Source: Nitrobacteraceae bacterium AZCC 2146
GTDB taxonomy: Bacteria > Pseudomonadota > Alphaproteobacteria > Rhizobiales > Xanthobacteraceae
DNA length: 64,000 nucleotides
Assembly: GCA_036924855.1 (NCBI GenBank)
Contig: JBAGRP010000001.1
Span: 744,001-808,000 of the forward strand
Direction of reading: 5' to 3'
Shown: piece after piece, positions 36,291 through 44,041 of the stretch
Position numbering within the stretch: the first letter of the stretch is position 1
Layout of the letters: each line of letters begins with the position of its first letter
The notes under the pieces: generated by a model
Told to the model about the DNA's origin: nothing
Database searches by the model: none
Seen by the model: only the letters and a program-made list of their open reading frames with translations
Made by a program: the position numbers and the translations under genes

Positions 36291-36545
36291 ATGGCTATAA
36301 CGAAAAAACGCGATGTGCGCCGGTCGGTGCAACAGGCCGGCTGGATTACGCTGGACGGCGGATTCGCAGCGCGGGCGTGCACTGTGCTGGATCTGTCGGC
36401 CACCGGAGCCAAGATCGTGGTCGACGACCCCACCTCGGTGACGGCCAGGGTGCGGCTGGCGTTTTCGCGCGACGCGCGCACCGGCCGTAGTTGCGAAGTG
36501 GTCTGGCGCCGCGGCAAGACGCTCGGTGTCCGCTTCGTCAGCTAG
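36291..36545 (+). CDS. PilZ domain protein
   Basis: The 84-residue protein has the PilZ c-di-GMP-binding outline: an N-terminal basic stretch with KKRDVRRSV carrying Arg (R-x3-R) and DLSATGAKIVVDD (the D/N-x-S-x-x-G motif). It consists of this domain alone. It would bind c-di-GMP and act on a partner protein; the partner is not visible here. The ATG at 36291 gives the whole domain, although the frame is open 20 codons earlier. Confidence 0.8.
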   Translation: MAITKKRDVRRSVQQAGWITLDGGFAARACTVLDLSATGAKIVVDDPTSVTARVRLAFSRDARTGRSCEVVWRRGKTLGVRFVS

Positions 36546-36558
36546 TTCGAGCCGCATT

Positions 36559-36711
36559 GTGCGCCCCGACATCGTCATCCCCGTGCTGATGGGCTGCGCG
36601 CTGCTGTGGTGGATCGGCCGCGGCATGGGCTGGACCACACGGCTGGTGGTCGCCGCGATCACGCTGCTGCTGATCGTCGGCATCCTGCTGGCGGAGCGCT
36701 CGCTGCAGTAG
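36559..36711 (+). CDS. Small membrane protein overlapping none, downstream of PilZ
   Basis: The 50-residue protein starts at GTG 36559 (GTGCGCCCCGACATC) and is mostly hydrophobic, with two stretches VIPVLMGCALLWWIG and LVVAAITLLLIVGILLAE. A GTG at 36526 in the same frame would give 61 residues and overlap the PilZ gene. Likely a small inner-membrane protein; function unknown. Confidence 0.5.
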   Translation: MRPDIVIPVLMGCALLWWIGRGMGWTTRLVVAAITLLLIVGILLAERSLQ

Positions 36712-36714
36712 CGC

Positions 36715-37359
36715 TCACGACATCGGCGGCGCGACAAATTCCTGGAAGCCGGGCCGGGCGGAGATCAGCTCGAACCAGCGCTGCAAATGCGGCAGCGCCG
36801 GCTTGCTGACGCCCTCGACGCCGAGCCAGCGCCGCGCATAGGCGCCGACGGCGATATCGGCAAGGCTGAGGTGCTGGCCTTCGAGATAGTCGCGGCCGTC
36901 GAGCTGGCGATCGATGATGCGCCATTGCTCGGCGGCGGTATCGGCGGCCTGCTGCATCAGGGCCATGTCGCGCTCTGCCGGCGGCGTCCGCACCAGTCCC
37001 CAGAACAAAGGTCGCTCCACCGGCTGCAGCGTCGACAGCGTCCAGTCGAGCCAGCGTTCCATGCCGGCGCGAATCCTGGGATTTGCGGGATACAGCGTGG
37101 AGCCCTGGCCGTGCGTGAGCGCGATGTAGCGCATGATGGCGTTGGATTCCCACAGCGCGAAATCGCGATCGACCAGCGTGGGTACGCGGCCGTTCGGATT
37201 CATCGCCAGATAATCGGCGTCGCTGTTGCGGCCATACTGCATGCCGGCGTCGATACGCTCATAGGCGACATCAAGCTCGCGGCAGCACCACAGCACTTTC
37301 TGCACATTGACCGAATTGGCGCGGCCCCAGATCTGCAGCGATGAATGAGCTGATGGCAC
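36715..37359 (-). CDS. Glutathione S-transferase family protein
   Basis: The 214-residue protein has the thioredoxin-like N-terminal half with the G-site segment RANSVNVQKVLW and the glutathione-binding NPNGRVPTLVDRD and ESNAIMRYI, and a helical C-terminal half. The start is GTG at 37359. It is a probable detoxification or reductive enzyme; the class is not clear, though it resembles the beta/theta-like bacterial forms. It stands alone on the minus strand. Confidence 0.9.
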   Translation of the reverse strand: MPSAHSSLQIWGRANSVNVQKVLWCCRELDVAYERIDAGMQYGRNSDADYLAMNPNGRVPTLVDRDFALWESNAIMRYIALTHGQGSTLYPANPRIRAGMERWLDWTLSTLQPVERPLFWGLVRTPPAERDMALMQQAADTAAEQWRIIDRQLDGRDYLEGQHLSLADIAVGAYARRWLGVEGVSKPALPHLQRWFELISARPGFQEFVAPPMS

Positions 37360-37452
37360 GATGGCTTTCCTTGCATGGCATGTTTCAGAGCGCGCGCAGG
37401 TTTAGCCATCAACACGTGGTCGCTGCAAGCGTCATGCGCGTGGGCGCCGTGC

Positions 37453-37490
37453 AAAAAAAGATCAAGCCCCGGGCGAGCGGAGCCTGATCT
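37453..37490 (-). terminator. Terminator downstream of the 26-residue membrane protein gene
   Basis: On the minus strand AGATCAGGCTCC (37479-37490) pairs with GGGGCTTGATCT (37459-37470) with two G-U wobbles; loop of 8. A run of seven T follows (37453-37459). This ends the tiny gene at 37525-37605. Confidence 0.85.
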
Positions 37491-37524
37491 CAAAACGATT
37501 CAATCTTGATGACTGAAGTCCGTG

Positions 37525-37605
37525 CTAGCGACCGAAGAACAGCCACAGCAGAATGATCACCGGAATCGGCACACCCAACAGCCAAAGTAAAAGACCGCGT
37601 CCCAT
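37525..37605 (-). CDS. 26-residue membrane protein (too short for standard ORF calling)
   Basis: The frame starts ATGGGACGCGGT at 37605, runs 26 codons and stops TAG at 37525-37527. GGAGG lies 8 bases upstream. The product is one hydrophobic helix: MGRGLLLWLLGVPIPVIILL then WLFFGR, the form of the tiny Gly/Pro hydrophobic proteins common in Rhizobiales. An intrinsic terminator follows at once, so this is a complete small transcription unit. Function unknown. Confidence 0.8.
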   Translation of the reverse strand: MGRGLLLWLLGVPIPVIILLWLFFGR

Positions 37606-37698
37606 CGTCGTCGCCTCCATGAAAATAACTTCACATCATGAACGCGACATTCCGCATCCCGTTCCACCGGATGCGGACGACGACAAACTGTTTTGCTA

Positions 37699-38148
37699 TC
37701 ACCAATGTCCGGTGTTGGGCATGGACGTCCACGGCTCCTGCGGCGGCAGCGCGTCGCCCTTTTGCAGCAGTTCGATGGAATGCAGATCGGGCGAGCGCAC
37801 GAACGCCATCTGGCCGTCGCGCGGCGGGCGGTTGATGGTGATGCCGAGCTTCATCAAACGATCGCAGGTCGCATAGATATCGTCGACCTCGTAAGCGAGG
37901 TGGCCGAAATAGCGATCCTCGCCGTATTTCTCTTCGTCCCAGTTGTAGGTCAGCTCGACCAGTGGCGCGCCGCGGCCTTTGGCTTGCGCCAGCAGACCTT
38001 CATCTTCGGCGGCGCACAAGAACACCAATGTGAACTTTGCCTTCTCGTTGTCGATGCGGCGGACTTCCTTGAGCCCGAGCGCGTCGGCATAGAATTTCAG
38101 CGCGACGTCCAGATTGCGGACGCGAAGCATGGTGTGGAGGTAGCGCAT
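37699..38148 (-). CDS. gloA: Glyoxalase I (lactoylglutathione lyase)
   Basis: The 149-residue metalloenzyme converts the hemithioacetal of methylglyoxal and glutathione to lactoylglutathione. The four metal ligands are visible: His5 ([10 protein letters not shown]), Glu in [12 protein letters not shown], His in [10 protein letters not shown] and Glu in HSIELLQKG. It has a C-terminal addition after [12 protein letters not shown]. The ATG at 38148 has GGGGAGATTCCAC upstream. Single gene. Confidence 0.93.
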   Translation of the reverse strand: MRYLHTMLRVRNLDVALKFYADALGLKEVRRIDNEKAKFTLVFLCAAEDEGLLAQAKGRGAPLVELTYNWDEEKYGEDRYFGHLAYEVDDIYATCDRLMKLGITINRPPRDGQMAFVRSPDLHSIELLQKGDALPPQEPWTSMPNTGHW

Positions 38149-38514
38149 GTGGAATCTCCCCGTTGGGATGTGGCGGACAGGTCGGGGCGCTGGATAGCAG
38201 AAGAATGCGGGCAGGGGCAGGGTGGTGGGGAAGGAAGACGCGCGGCTCGTTCTCACGATGTTCTGATAGCCAACCTGGCCTCATGGGAGAGCGGGGCTTT
38301 GTGGGAGAACGTCGGGAGTCGCTCGTCATCATTGCGATTCCAAATGATTCGTTCCGGGCAGCAAGAATCCGCCATCAATGGCGGGCCGGGCCTGCTTATC
38401 TCACGATCAAACCTCCGGTTCGAAGCGATCGATCCTCCGCGATCGCGATAATCACCCGCCGGTGTTCGAACCCCGTCAGCCGACGCTGCGTCCAATCGCT
38501 GAAAGGGAATGCCG
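38149..38514. other. 366-base gap
   Basis: I see no gene, tRNA or strong hairpin here. Several shadow frames cross it but lack ribosome sites and family features. Confidence 0.35.
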
Positions 38515-38709
38515 ATGGCTGAATATAGTGGAATGACCGTCAACGAACGTCTGATGATGTCCGGGATGCACATCAACTTCGAAGAGACGGCAAAGCTGCG
38601 TGACAGAACCAAGATGATTCAAATTCTGATGGCGCTCGAAATGTCGGAAAAGGGCGCCGCGGCCATCGCTGATGCCATCCTGGCCGATCCCGCAAAATAC
38701 GGACTGTAG
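38515..38709 (+). CDS. Small acidic/helical protein
   Basis: The 64-residue protein reads MAEYSGMTVNERLMMSG, a polar helix-rich chain with MIQILMALEMSEKGAAAIADAIL in the second half and ends KYGL. The ATG at 38515 has GAAAGGGA 6 bases away; an in-frame ATG at 38509 is too close to the ribosome site. Function unknown. Confidence 0.7.
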   Translation: MAEYSGMTVNERLMMSGMHINFEETAKLRDRTKMIQILMALEMSEKGAAAIADAILADPAKYGL

Positions 38710-38750
38710 CCGGCGGACGGGCAGGCGGCTCCGCCCGACCGCCCGGGCTT

Positions 38751-38918
38751 CTAGACCTTCTTGTCCAGCGCTGATGATGACTTGCTGCGGTCGTCGCCCT
38801 CTTCATAGGCTTTCCGGGCCAGCAGATAATCCCATGCGCCCGCTCGCAAGGGCAGGCGCCCGTACGGAAGCGGGTTGGGCTTGAGTTCCTGGGGCTGCGT
38901 GACGAGCGTCGTGACCAT
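38751..38918 (-). CDS. 55-residue protein (too short for standard ORF calling)
   Basis: The frame starts at ATG 38916-38918 (MVTTLVTQPQELKPNPLPYG) and ends TAG at 38751-38753. GAGGCG lies 5 bases upstream. The product has a Pro-rich N-terminus, a central AGAWDYLLARKAYEEGDD and a Ser/Lys tail. Function unknown; real coding is supported by the ribosome site and by its position in a small-gene run. Confidence 0.6.
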   Translation of the reverse strand: MVTTLVTQPQELKPNPLPYGRLPLRAGAWDYLLARKAYEEGDDRSKSSSALDKKV

Positions 38919-39042
38919 GACGCCTCAACGCCGTGAAGGGCGCAAGGTTGTTCAGGACCGTTCGAAACGGTTAAGGTCGGCTTTCCGCGATTGATGCTTT
39001 TCTCGCGGGTTGTCGATGAGCTTCCCCGCTGCGGTGATTTCC

Positions 39043-39342
39043 TCACCCTCTGCTGGCCACCAGCCTCAGTCTCGGCTTCAGCACATTCTCCAGCTCTTCC
39101 GCCAGGTGCAACACGCGCGAATCTGTCGAGTGCATCGCGCAGGTGGAGAACTGATGGACCGATCGGGCGAGGGCTTCGCGTTCTTCGCGGGTACGCGTCA
39201 GCTGCGGGCTTGAAAGCCGCAACACCATCTGGCCGAGGTTCACCAGCAATTCGTCGAGCGCTTTATCGATCCGGGCGATGTTTTCAATCATGCAAAACTC
39301 CACTGCTTGAACGACGGCCGGCTTCAACGACACATCGCTCAT
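39043..39342 (-). CDS. Small helical protein
   Basis: The 99-residue protein is almost wholly helical, with heptad patterns in IARIDKALDELLVNLGQMVLRL and REEREALARSVHQFST, and a C-terminal HLAEELENVLKPRLRL. The start could be ATG 39342 or an internal Met (residue 18). Family unknown. Confidence 0.7.
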   Translation of the reverse strand: MSDVSLKPAVVQAVEFCMIENIARIDKALDELLVNLGQMVLRLSSPQLTRTREEREALARSVHQFSTCAMHSTDSRVLHLAEELENVLKPRLRLVASRG

Positions 39343-39435
39343 GATCCGTGGAAAAGCGCCGCTTTCGCGAGCCGTTCCAGGCGGGCAGGACCTATGGATA
39401 ACGAAAGGTGAATCGCGACGGCAGGTTCGCCGGAT

Positions 39436-39654
39436 TCAGGCCAGCATCCTCGGCGGGCGGATGTGCGGGAAAATCGCAAAGCGACGGGCATAGGGATTTG
39501 GCTTCAGTTTGCGATGAGTGACCGGGATCATCTTGTCGCGGCCGTTGTGATCGTCGAACGCCTTGAGGCGCTCCTTGATGAATTCGGGATGTCCGGCGTG
39601 GAATTGCTTGAGCTGTCGGGCCAGCTTCAAGCGGCGATAGCGGATGGGCATCAT
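39436..39654 (-). CDS. Small basic protein
   Basis: The 72-residue protein starts MMPIRYRRLKLARQLKQFH and is rich in Arg, Lys and Pro, ending HIRPPRMLA. The ATG at 39654 has GGGAG 8 bases upstream; the frame is open 20 codons earlier without a good site. Possibly a nucleic-acid-binding protein; unproven. Confidence 0.65.
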   Translation of the reverse strand: MMPIRYRRLKLARQLKQFHAGHPEFIKERLKAFDDHNGRDKMIPVTHRKLKPNPYARRFAIFPHIRPPRMLA

Positions 39655-39769
39655 GATGGACTCCCAAATCGGGGAACCGAAGCTCTGAAATCTTGCAGTT
39701 CCTGCAACCATCAAAAACGAACGGCGTTATCCGGTACGTGCTGAGTAGGCTGAGTAGAAAGGATCACAA

Positions 39770-40099
39770 ATGAAAAAGGCAGCATTGATTCTGACGACCG
39801 TCGCCGCGTTGGGCGCGACGGCTGTAACCGCCCCGGCTGAGGCGCGGCGCGGTTGGGGTCCTGGTGCCGCCATTGGTTTCGGCCTCGCCGCGGGTGCGCT
39901 CGCGGCCGGTGCCTACGGCGCCTATGGGCCTTATTATGGTTATGGCTACGGGCCGGGCTACGGCTACTACCGGCCGCGCTATTATCGGCCGGCCTATTAT
40001 GGCTATGGCTATGACTACGGCCCCGGTCCCTACGCCTATTACGGCGGGCCGCGCTACTATCGCCACTATCGCCCCTATCGCCACTACGGCTACTGGTAA
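39770..40099 (+). CDS. Secreted Gly/Tyr-rich protein
   Basis: The 109-residue protein has a signal peptide (MKKAALILTTVAALGATAVT, cleaved near PAEA) and a low-complexity mature part with many Tyr, Gly, Pro and Arg, with YGYGYGPGYGYY-like repeats. Such proteins are abundant in Bradyrhizobiaceae and may be structural cell-surface proteins. A second one is at 54164-54454. A strong terminator follows at 40115-40149. Confidence 0.8.
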   Translation: MKKAALILTTVAALGATAVTAPAEARRGWGPGAAIGFGLAAGALAAGAYGAYGPYYGYGYGPGYGYYRPRYYRPAYYGYGYDYGPGPYAYYGGPRYYRHYRPYRHYGYW

Positions 40100-40114
40100 C
40101 GTCTGGTTATCATC

Positions 40115-40149
40115 GACAAAGGCCCGGAGCGAACCTCCGGGCCTTTGTC
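40115..40149 (+). terminator. Terminator of the Gly/Tyr-rich protein gene
   Basis: GACAAAGGCCCGGAG (40115-40129) and CTCCGGGCCTTTGTC (40135-40149) form a perfect 15-bp stem with a 5-base loop, 15 bases past the stop. The T-run is short, but the A-flanked stem ends in CTTTGTC. Confidence 0.8.
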
Positions 40150-40165
40150 GCAAACGCGTGAATGT

Positions 40166-40339
40166 TCAGTGCTGCGACGGCGGGCTGGCAAACACGTTCC
40201 ATTTGATGGTGCGGACCTTTTCGATGGTGGCTTCGTAATAGTCCTCGCGCTCGCGCTGAAACCGCGCCTGGGTTTCCCTGAATTCCGCGACGCGCCGTTC
40301 GATGTCGGCGCGCTCCGCCGAAATCCTGTCTTCGTTCAT
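40166..40339 (-). CDS. 57-residue coiled-coil protein, paralogue of the 42103 gene (too short for standard ORF calling)
   Basis: The frame starts ATG at 40337-40339 and ends TGA at 40166-40168, with AAGGGA 6 bases before the start. The product reads MNEDRISAERADIERRVAEF, then RETQARFQREREDYYEAT. It shares the pattern RVAxFRxxQxR...EREYYEA with the C-terminal half of the protein at 42103-42519, so the two are paralogues. A second look is worthwhile (see findings). Confidence 0.75.
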   Translation of the reverse strand: MNEDRISAERADIERRVAEFRETQARFQREREDYYEATIEKVRTIKWNVFASPPSQH

Positions 40340-40538
40340 GCCGGTTCCCTTGATTCGTTGTCCGCTGCGAACATCGGAGGGGAATAAGGCGTCAATCTGA
40401 TTTGTCGATTGCTGCCGGTGGATAAGAAGGCGCGGTCACGCGGTAGAATTCGCCGCGGCCATGCCAATGCTGGGCAGTTGCCGCCGGCTTGCTCTCCTGA
40501 ACAATCGCTCCATGCGTTCATATGATTTGGCTCCAATA

Positions 40539-40573
40539 AAAGCCCCGCATCACGCGACGTGACGCGAGGCTTT
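40539..40573 (-). terminator. Terminator downstream of the 55-residue gene at 40629
   Basis: AAAGCCCCGCATCAC (40539-40553) and GTGACGCGAGGCTTT (40559-40573) pair with two wobble positions and a GCGAC loop. On the minus strand TTTATTGG follows. It lies 56 bases past the stop at 40629. Confidence 0.75.
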
Positions 40574-40628
40574 GTTTCCCCCAACTGGTGACTGGCAAAC
40601 CAATTGATGTCGGGAGCTGAAGGTTCCG

Positions 40629-40796
40629 TTATTCGGCGTTTTCCAGGCCAAGCGCCTGTTCAAAGTCCCGCATCCGTGCGGCGACCCATTCCTGATCCTG
40701 TGAACTCAGGAGCAGCATTTCCCGCTCCGCCTTGCGGCAGAACTCCGGATCCGGATCGATGCTCTTCCAAAGCTCAATACGCGCCTGCAAATCCAT
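40629..40796 (-). CDS. 55-residue acidic helical protein (too short for standard ORF calling)
   Basis: The frame starts ATG at 40794-40796 and ends TAA at 40629-40631. GAGGGAGAAAACG is upstream, a strong ribosome site. The product MDLQARIELWKSIDPDPEFC is followed by a charged helix ending in ENAE. It is a single gene with its own terminator. Family unknown. Confidence 0.72.
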   Translation of the reverse strand: MDLQARIELWKSIDPDPEFCRKAEREMLLLSSQDQEWVAARMRDFEQALGLENAE

Positions 40797-41081
40797 CGTT
40801 TTCTCCCTCTTTCCCAGCCTCCATGCGCCGCCAACCCGTCGGTTTGCGCGATGTCTCGATGACAGATTGGCGGCAAATGTTCTTCTTTTGTTCTAGTTCG
40901 AATGCCCATTCTTGTCCATCGAAGTTGGTGCCCGAGCGCGCAAATCGCGTGGAAAAATTTCGCGACGGCCGGCCGTAAATTCCGGGACGGGCAGCGTGGA
41001 AGACCGTTGGAGAGTGTCGCGGTCATCGGCTATAAGGCCGACCGGACCGGAGCTTGGCGCTCCGCCTTGCAGGGGAACGGC

Positions 41082-41288
41082 ATGGACAAGCAGGCGATGC
41101 GCGAAGAGGCCGAACGCCTGATCCGCGAGACCATGGAGCGCAAGGCCCTCGTCGTGAAGCAGGGCGACACCCGGATCATGGCGGTCTGCGGCAAGTGCGG
41201 CGCGGCGAACAAGGTTTCGGCGCCCAAGGGCGTCGCCCGCGTCAGCTACGTTTGCAAGGAATGCGGACACAAGCAGGTCACGCTCTGA
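41082..41288 (+). CDS. Small zinc-ribbon protein
   Basis: The 68-residue protein has two Cys pairs: Cys36/Cys39 (CGKC) and Cys58/Cys61 (CKEC) 18 residues apart, a zinc-ribbon fold. The N-terminal 30 residues are a charged helix. The ATG at 41082 has AGGGGAACGGC upstream. A nucleic-acid- or protein-binding role is likely but not shown. Frame is open much further upstream; that part is not coding in character. Confidence 0.78.
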   Translation: MDKQAMREEAERLIRETMERKALVVKQGDTRIMAVCGKCGAANKVSAPKGVARVSYVCKECGHKQVTL

Positions 41289-41461
41289 GCCTGTGACGCC
41301 GTGCCGTGCAGCGGCGCGAAAATTGCTTTGGCATTTGCCATGGTCTGGGCAATCATTGCGGCCGAACGGTTTGACCGAACGAACCGCAAAAAATCTCAAG
41401 GGGTGTGAAACCTTAACCCATGGACCGGTATTAGAGTGCTGCTGGGTGTTGGGGATTCGAT

Positions 41462-41707
41462 ATGCGTATTTTGGTGTTGGGGACTTTGGGGCTTTTCGGA
41501 TCGGCGATGGTGACCCCGTCGCTGGCGCAAACTATCCGGACTTCGGAACCGCTGCTGTTGGCGCCGTACGAGATCGCTCTCGTGCAGGACGGGTCCTGCT
41601 CGGTCGGCAAGGTGCTGAAGGTGACGGGGGCGATCCGCGGCCTGCGCCGCAAGAAGCTCTGCATCCCGCTCGGCGAAGTCCAGGCGTCGCTCGGCGTCAT
41701 CCAGTAG
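41462..41707 (+). CDS. Small secreted protein with one Cys pair
   Basis: The 81-residue protein has a signal peptide (MRILVLGTLGLFGSAMVTPS, cleaved near LAQT) and a mature part with Cys at DGSCSVG and KKLCIPL, likely a disulphide. It resembles a family of about 80-residue exported proteins in Bradyrhizobiaceae that I cannot name with confidence. A terminator-like hairpin is not seen close by. Confidence 0.72.
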   Translation: MRILVLGTLGLFGSAMVTPSLAQTIRTSEPLLLAPYEIALVQDGSCSVGKVLKVTGAIRGLRRKKLCIPLGEVQASLGVIQ

Positions 41708-41794
41708 GCGGCTTTCGCCGATTCCGGATACCGGCTGTTAACGCTCGATCGAGGGTATCCTTGGGGCGCGCGGCCGCCGTGATAATCTGTCGCG

Positions 41795-41992
41795 ATGATC
41801 CAGCTGGTCCCAGTCGCCACGGTATTGGCTTCGGAGCGCGGCGTGCAGCCGGCGCCAGTGATCGATTCCGGTGATGCGTCGCAGCGCGACTACTGGGCCT
41901 ATCGGCTTAGCGTTTCCCCGAGCGAACTGACTGCTGCCATCGACGAAGTCGGCTCGTCCGTTGCCGCGGTGCGGCGTCATCTCGGGAAGTAG
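41795..41992 (+). CDS. DUF3606 family small protein
   Basis: The 65-residue protein has the DUF3606 pattern: a region with DYWAYRLSVSPSELTAAIDEVGSSVAAVRRHLG, compare the family's W-x(3)-L-x-V-x(3)-L-x(2)-A-x(2)-x-V-G-x-S-x(2)-A-V-x(2)-L (I give only landmarks). This family is widespread in Rhizobiales and of unknown function. Ribosome site is weak. Confidence 0.75.
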   Translation: MIQLVPVATVLASERGVQPAPVIDSGDASQRDYWAYRLSVSPSELTAAIDEVGSSVAAVRRHLGK

Positions 41993-42036
41993 GCCGCTCG
42001 CCCGCGCATCTGTCCGCACTCACCTGAAGCACAGAC

Positions 42037-42067
42037 GAAAGCCCCGCCGGGGGAGGACGGGGCTTTC
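42037..42067. terminator. Bidirectional terminator between DUF3606 and the 42103 gene
   Basis: GAAAGCCCCG (42037-42046) and CGGGGCTTTC (42058-42067) form a perfect 10-bp stem with an 11-base loop. It lies 44 bases after the DUF3606 stop and 36 bases after the stop of the convergent minus-strand gene, so it can serve both. Confidence 0.78.
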
Positions 42068-42102
42068 TGAAGATGAGAGCATCGGGGAAGTTTGCTCCGG
42101 TC

Positions 42103-42519
42103 TTACAACCGGCCGTTCCTGGATTCGTTCCCGAGCACGGTCTGGATCTTGGCCTTCACCGCCTCGTAATAGGCTTCCCGTTCCTCGATCATCCGGCCCT
42201 GCCGCGCCCGGAATGCCGCCACGCGCTGCGTGATATAAGCACGCTCCGAAATATCGGATGACGCGGTCGGCTTGGCTGGCATGGTCGCCATGGGCGCGAT
42301 CTGTTGTGCAGCGGTGACTTGCGAGATGACTTTTTGCGAGATGACTTGCGAAGCGACAACGGAAGACGCGGGGATGGATTCCGAGGGCGCGATGACGACC
42401 GCAACAGCAGGCACCGGCTGTGCCGCCTGGGTCTTGGTCGGATGCGCCGCCGCGACCTCTCGCACGAATGCCAAGGTCTGCGCGACCAGCCGATCGCGCT
42501 CTTCCTTCCATGACGTCAT
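42103..42519 (-). CDS. Coiled-coil protein, paralogue of the 40166 gene
   Basis: The 138-residue protein starts MTSWKEERDRLVAQTLAF, has an Ala/Val/Pro/Ser-rich middle (residues 30-90) and a C-terminal coiled coil with RVAAFRARQGRMIEEREAYYEA. The tail shares its motif with the 57-residue protein at 40166-40339. The N-terminal part differs, so they are fusions or drift of a common coil module. Function unknown. Confidence 0.75.
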   Translation of the reverse strand: MTSWKEERDRLVAQTLAFVREVAAAHPTKTQAAQPVPAVAVVIAPSESIPASSVVASQVISQKVISQVTAAQQIAPMATMPAKPTASSDISERAYITQRVAAFRARQGRMIEEREAYYEAVKAKIQTVLGNESRNGRL

Positions 42520-42673
42520 GACACGCCCCTCAGGCCCGGTTGCATTTCATCGAATGTACGTGAGTACGTCAATCAAATTACGCACGACATTCAAGTTGCC
42601 CGGTGGATAAGCGCAGCGCACTGCTTGCGGCGCAGAACTGTTCCCGCTAGCTCGAAACAAACGGGAGACTGTC

Positions 42674-42913
42674 ATGGCCAAGATCGATCTGGACTCACTG
42701 AGCATCGAAGAACTTGCTGCATTGCGTGATCACGCCACCGACAAGCTGGCGGAGAAAGTCGCTGCGCGGCAGGCAGAACTTGAAGCCGAGCTGGAGAAGC
42801 TGTCGCACTACGGCAAGTCGGTGAAGAAGTCGCAGGCGACGCCCGTTGCCAAGCCGAAGAAGGACGACGTGGCGAAAGACGATTCGTCGAAAGAAGTTTC
42901 GCGCGCGGCGTAA
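42674..42913 (+). CDS. H-NS-like N-terminal domain protein, no DNA-binding domain
   Basis: The 79-residue protein matches the oligomerisation part of alphaproteobacterial H-NS family proteins: MAKIDLDSLSIEELAALRD, then the Lys/Glu helix with RQAELEAELEKLSHYGK and a Lys/Ala/Asp-rich linker. The usual C-terminal DNA-binding motif (K-Y-R-x-P...W-x-G-R-G-x-x-P-x-W) is absent, and I see no frameshifted remnant in the 300 bases downstream. It may be a natural antagonist that joins full-length H-NS proteins. Ribosome site GGGAGA. Confidence 0.75.
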   Translation: MAKIDLDSLSIEELAALRDHATDKLAEKVAARQAELEAELEKLSHYGKSVKKSQATPVAKPKKDDVAKDDSSKEVSRAA

Positions 42914-43279
42914 ACCATAAACAGCATTGCTTCTGCTGCGGGTACTTACGTACTGGAAAAGGTGCCGCCGTTTTTCGCCTTCGCCTGTGCGATAGATTTG
43001 CAAGCGGTGTTTTGACACCGCCGCCGCGTATATTTGAACCCGCGTATATTTGAACCGACGTGCCGGAGCGTACTTCAACGGTTCAGTTCGGCGTGCGCGA
43101 ATCCTTTTCATCGCAGCGCATCATGCCGACTCCGGACGTCAGATCGCTTTCGGCGCCCCAATTGCTGGCTCTGCGCGGGGCGATCGAGAAGCAACTGCTG
43201 TCGCACACTTGATGAGAGGATGGCACCAGACTGCCGTCTGCGGCATTATCACCGCAGGTTATCCATCCCGGACTCTCCC
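42914..43279. other. 366-base gap before the sirtuin gene
   Basis: The gap carries a perfect 16-base tandem duplication at 43025-43056 (listed separately). I see no gene in it; open frames here are shadows or lack ribosome sites. Confidence 0.45.
43025..43056. repeat. 16-base perfect tandem duplication
   Basis: CGCGTATATTTGAACC occurs twice in direct contact (43025-43040 and 43041-43056). It is AT-rich against its surroundings and lies about 220 bases before the sirtuin start, so it may hold a regulator site or promoter. Confidence 0.85.
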
Positions 43280-44041
43280 ATGATAGCAGCCAGTCTTCGC
43301 AGCGGCGTGGAACAGCTTGGCGACATGATCGCCGAGGCCACAACCATCGTGCCGTTCACCGGCGCCGGCATCTCCACCGAAACCGGGATTCCGGATTTCC
43401 GTTCACCCGGCGGGTTGTGGACGCGCAACAAACCGATCCCTTTTGACGAATTCGTCGCCAGCCAGGACGCCCGCGACGAGGCATGGCGCCGCCGCTTTGC
43501 GATGGAGTCGACCTTTGCGGCGGCGAAGCCGGGCCGGGGGCATCGCGCGCTGGCATCGCTCTACAAGGCCGGCAAGATTCCCGCCATCATCACCCAGAAC
43601 ATCGACAACCTGCATCAAGCATCCGGCTTCAAAACCGATGACGTCATCGAACTGCATGGCAACACCACTTACGCGCGCTGTATCGGCTGCGGAAAATCCT
43701 ATGAACTTTCCTGGGTGAAGACGCGCTTCGATGCAGACGGGCAGGCGCCGTCCTGCACCGCGTGCGACGAGCCAGTAAAGACCGCGACGATTTCATTCGG
43801 CCAGTCGATGCCGGAAGCGGAGATGCGCCGCGCCGCAGAGCTGGCGCGGCAATGCGACCTCTTCATCGCTATCGGATCGTCACTGGTGGTGTGGCCGGCT
43901 GCGGGGTTTCCGCTGCTTGCAAAAAATTCCGGCGCAAAACTCGTAATCATCAACAACGAGCCGACGGAACAAGACGAGCACGCCGATCTCGTCATCCGCC
44001 ACGACATCGGCGAGACACTCGGGCCGTTCGTCGGCAACTGA
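43280..44041 (+). CDS. NAD-dependent protein deacetylase (sirtuin)
   Basis: The 253-residue Sir2 protein removes acyl groups from lysine using NAD. It has GAGIS (28-32), the catalytic His126 in ELHGNTT, the TQNIDNLHQ segment (105-113) and the zinc Cys134, 137, 159 and 162. The residues that distinguish deacylase subtype were not resolved, so the exact activity (deacetylase or desuccinylase) is open. The ATG at 43280 is chosen because it gives the standard N-terminus. Confidence 0.93.
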   Translation: MIAASLRSGVEQLGDMIAEATTIVPFTGAGISTETGIPDFRSPGGLWTRNKPIPFDEFVASQDARDEAWRRRFAMESTFAAAKPGRGHRALASLYKAGKIPAIITQNIDNLHQASGFKTDDVIELHGNTTYARCIGCGKSYELSWVKTRFDADGQAPSCTACDEPVKTATISFGQSMPEAEMRRAAELARQCDLFIAIGSSLVVWPAAGFPLLAKNSGAKLVIINNEPTEQDEHADLVIRHDIGETLGPFVGN

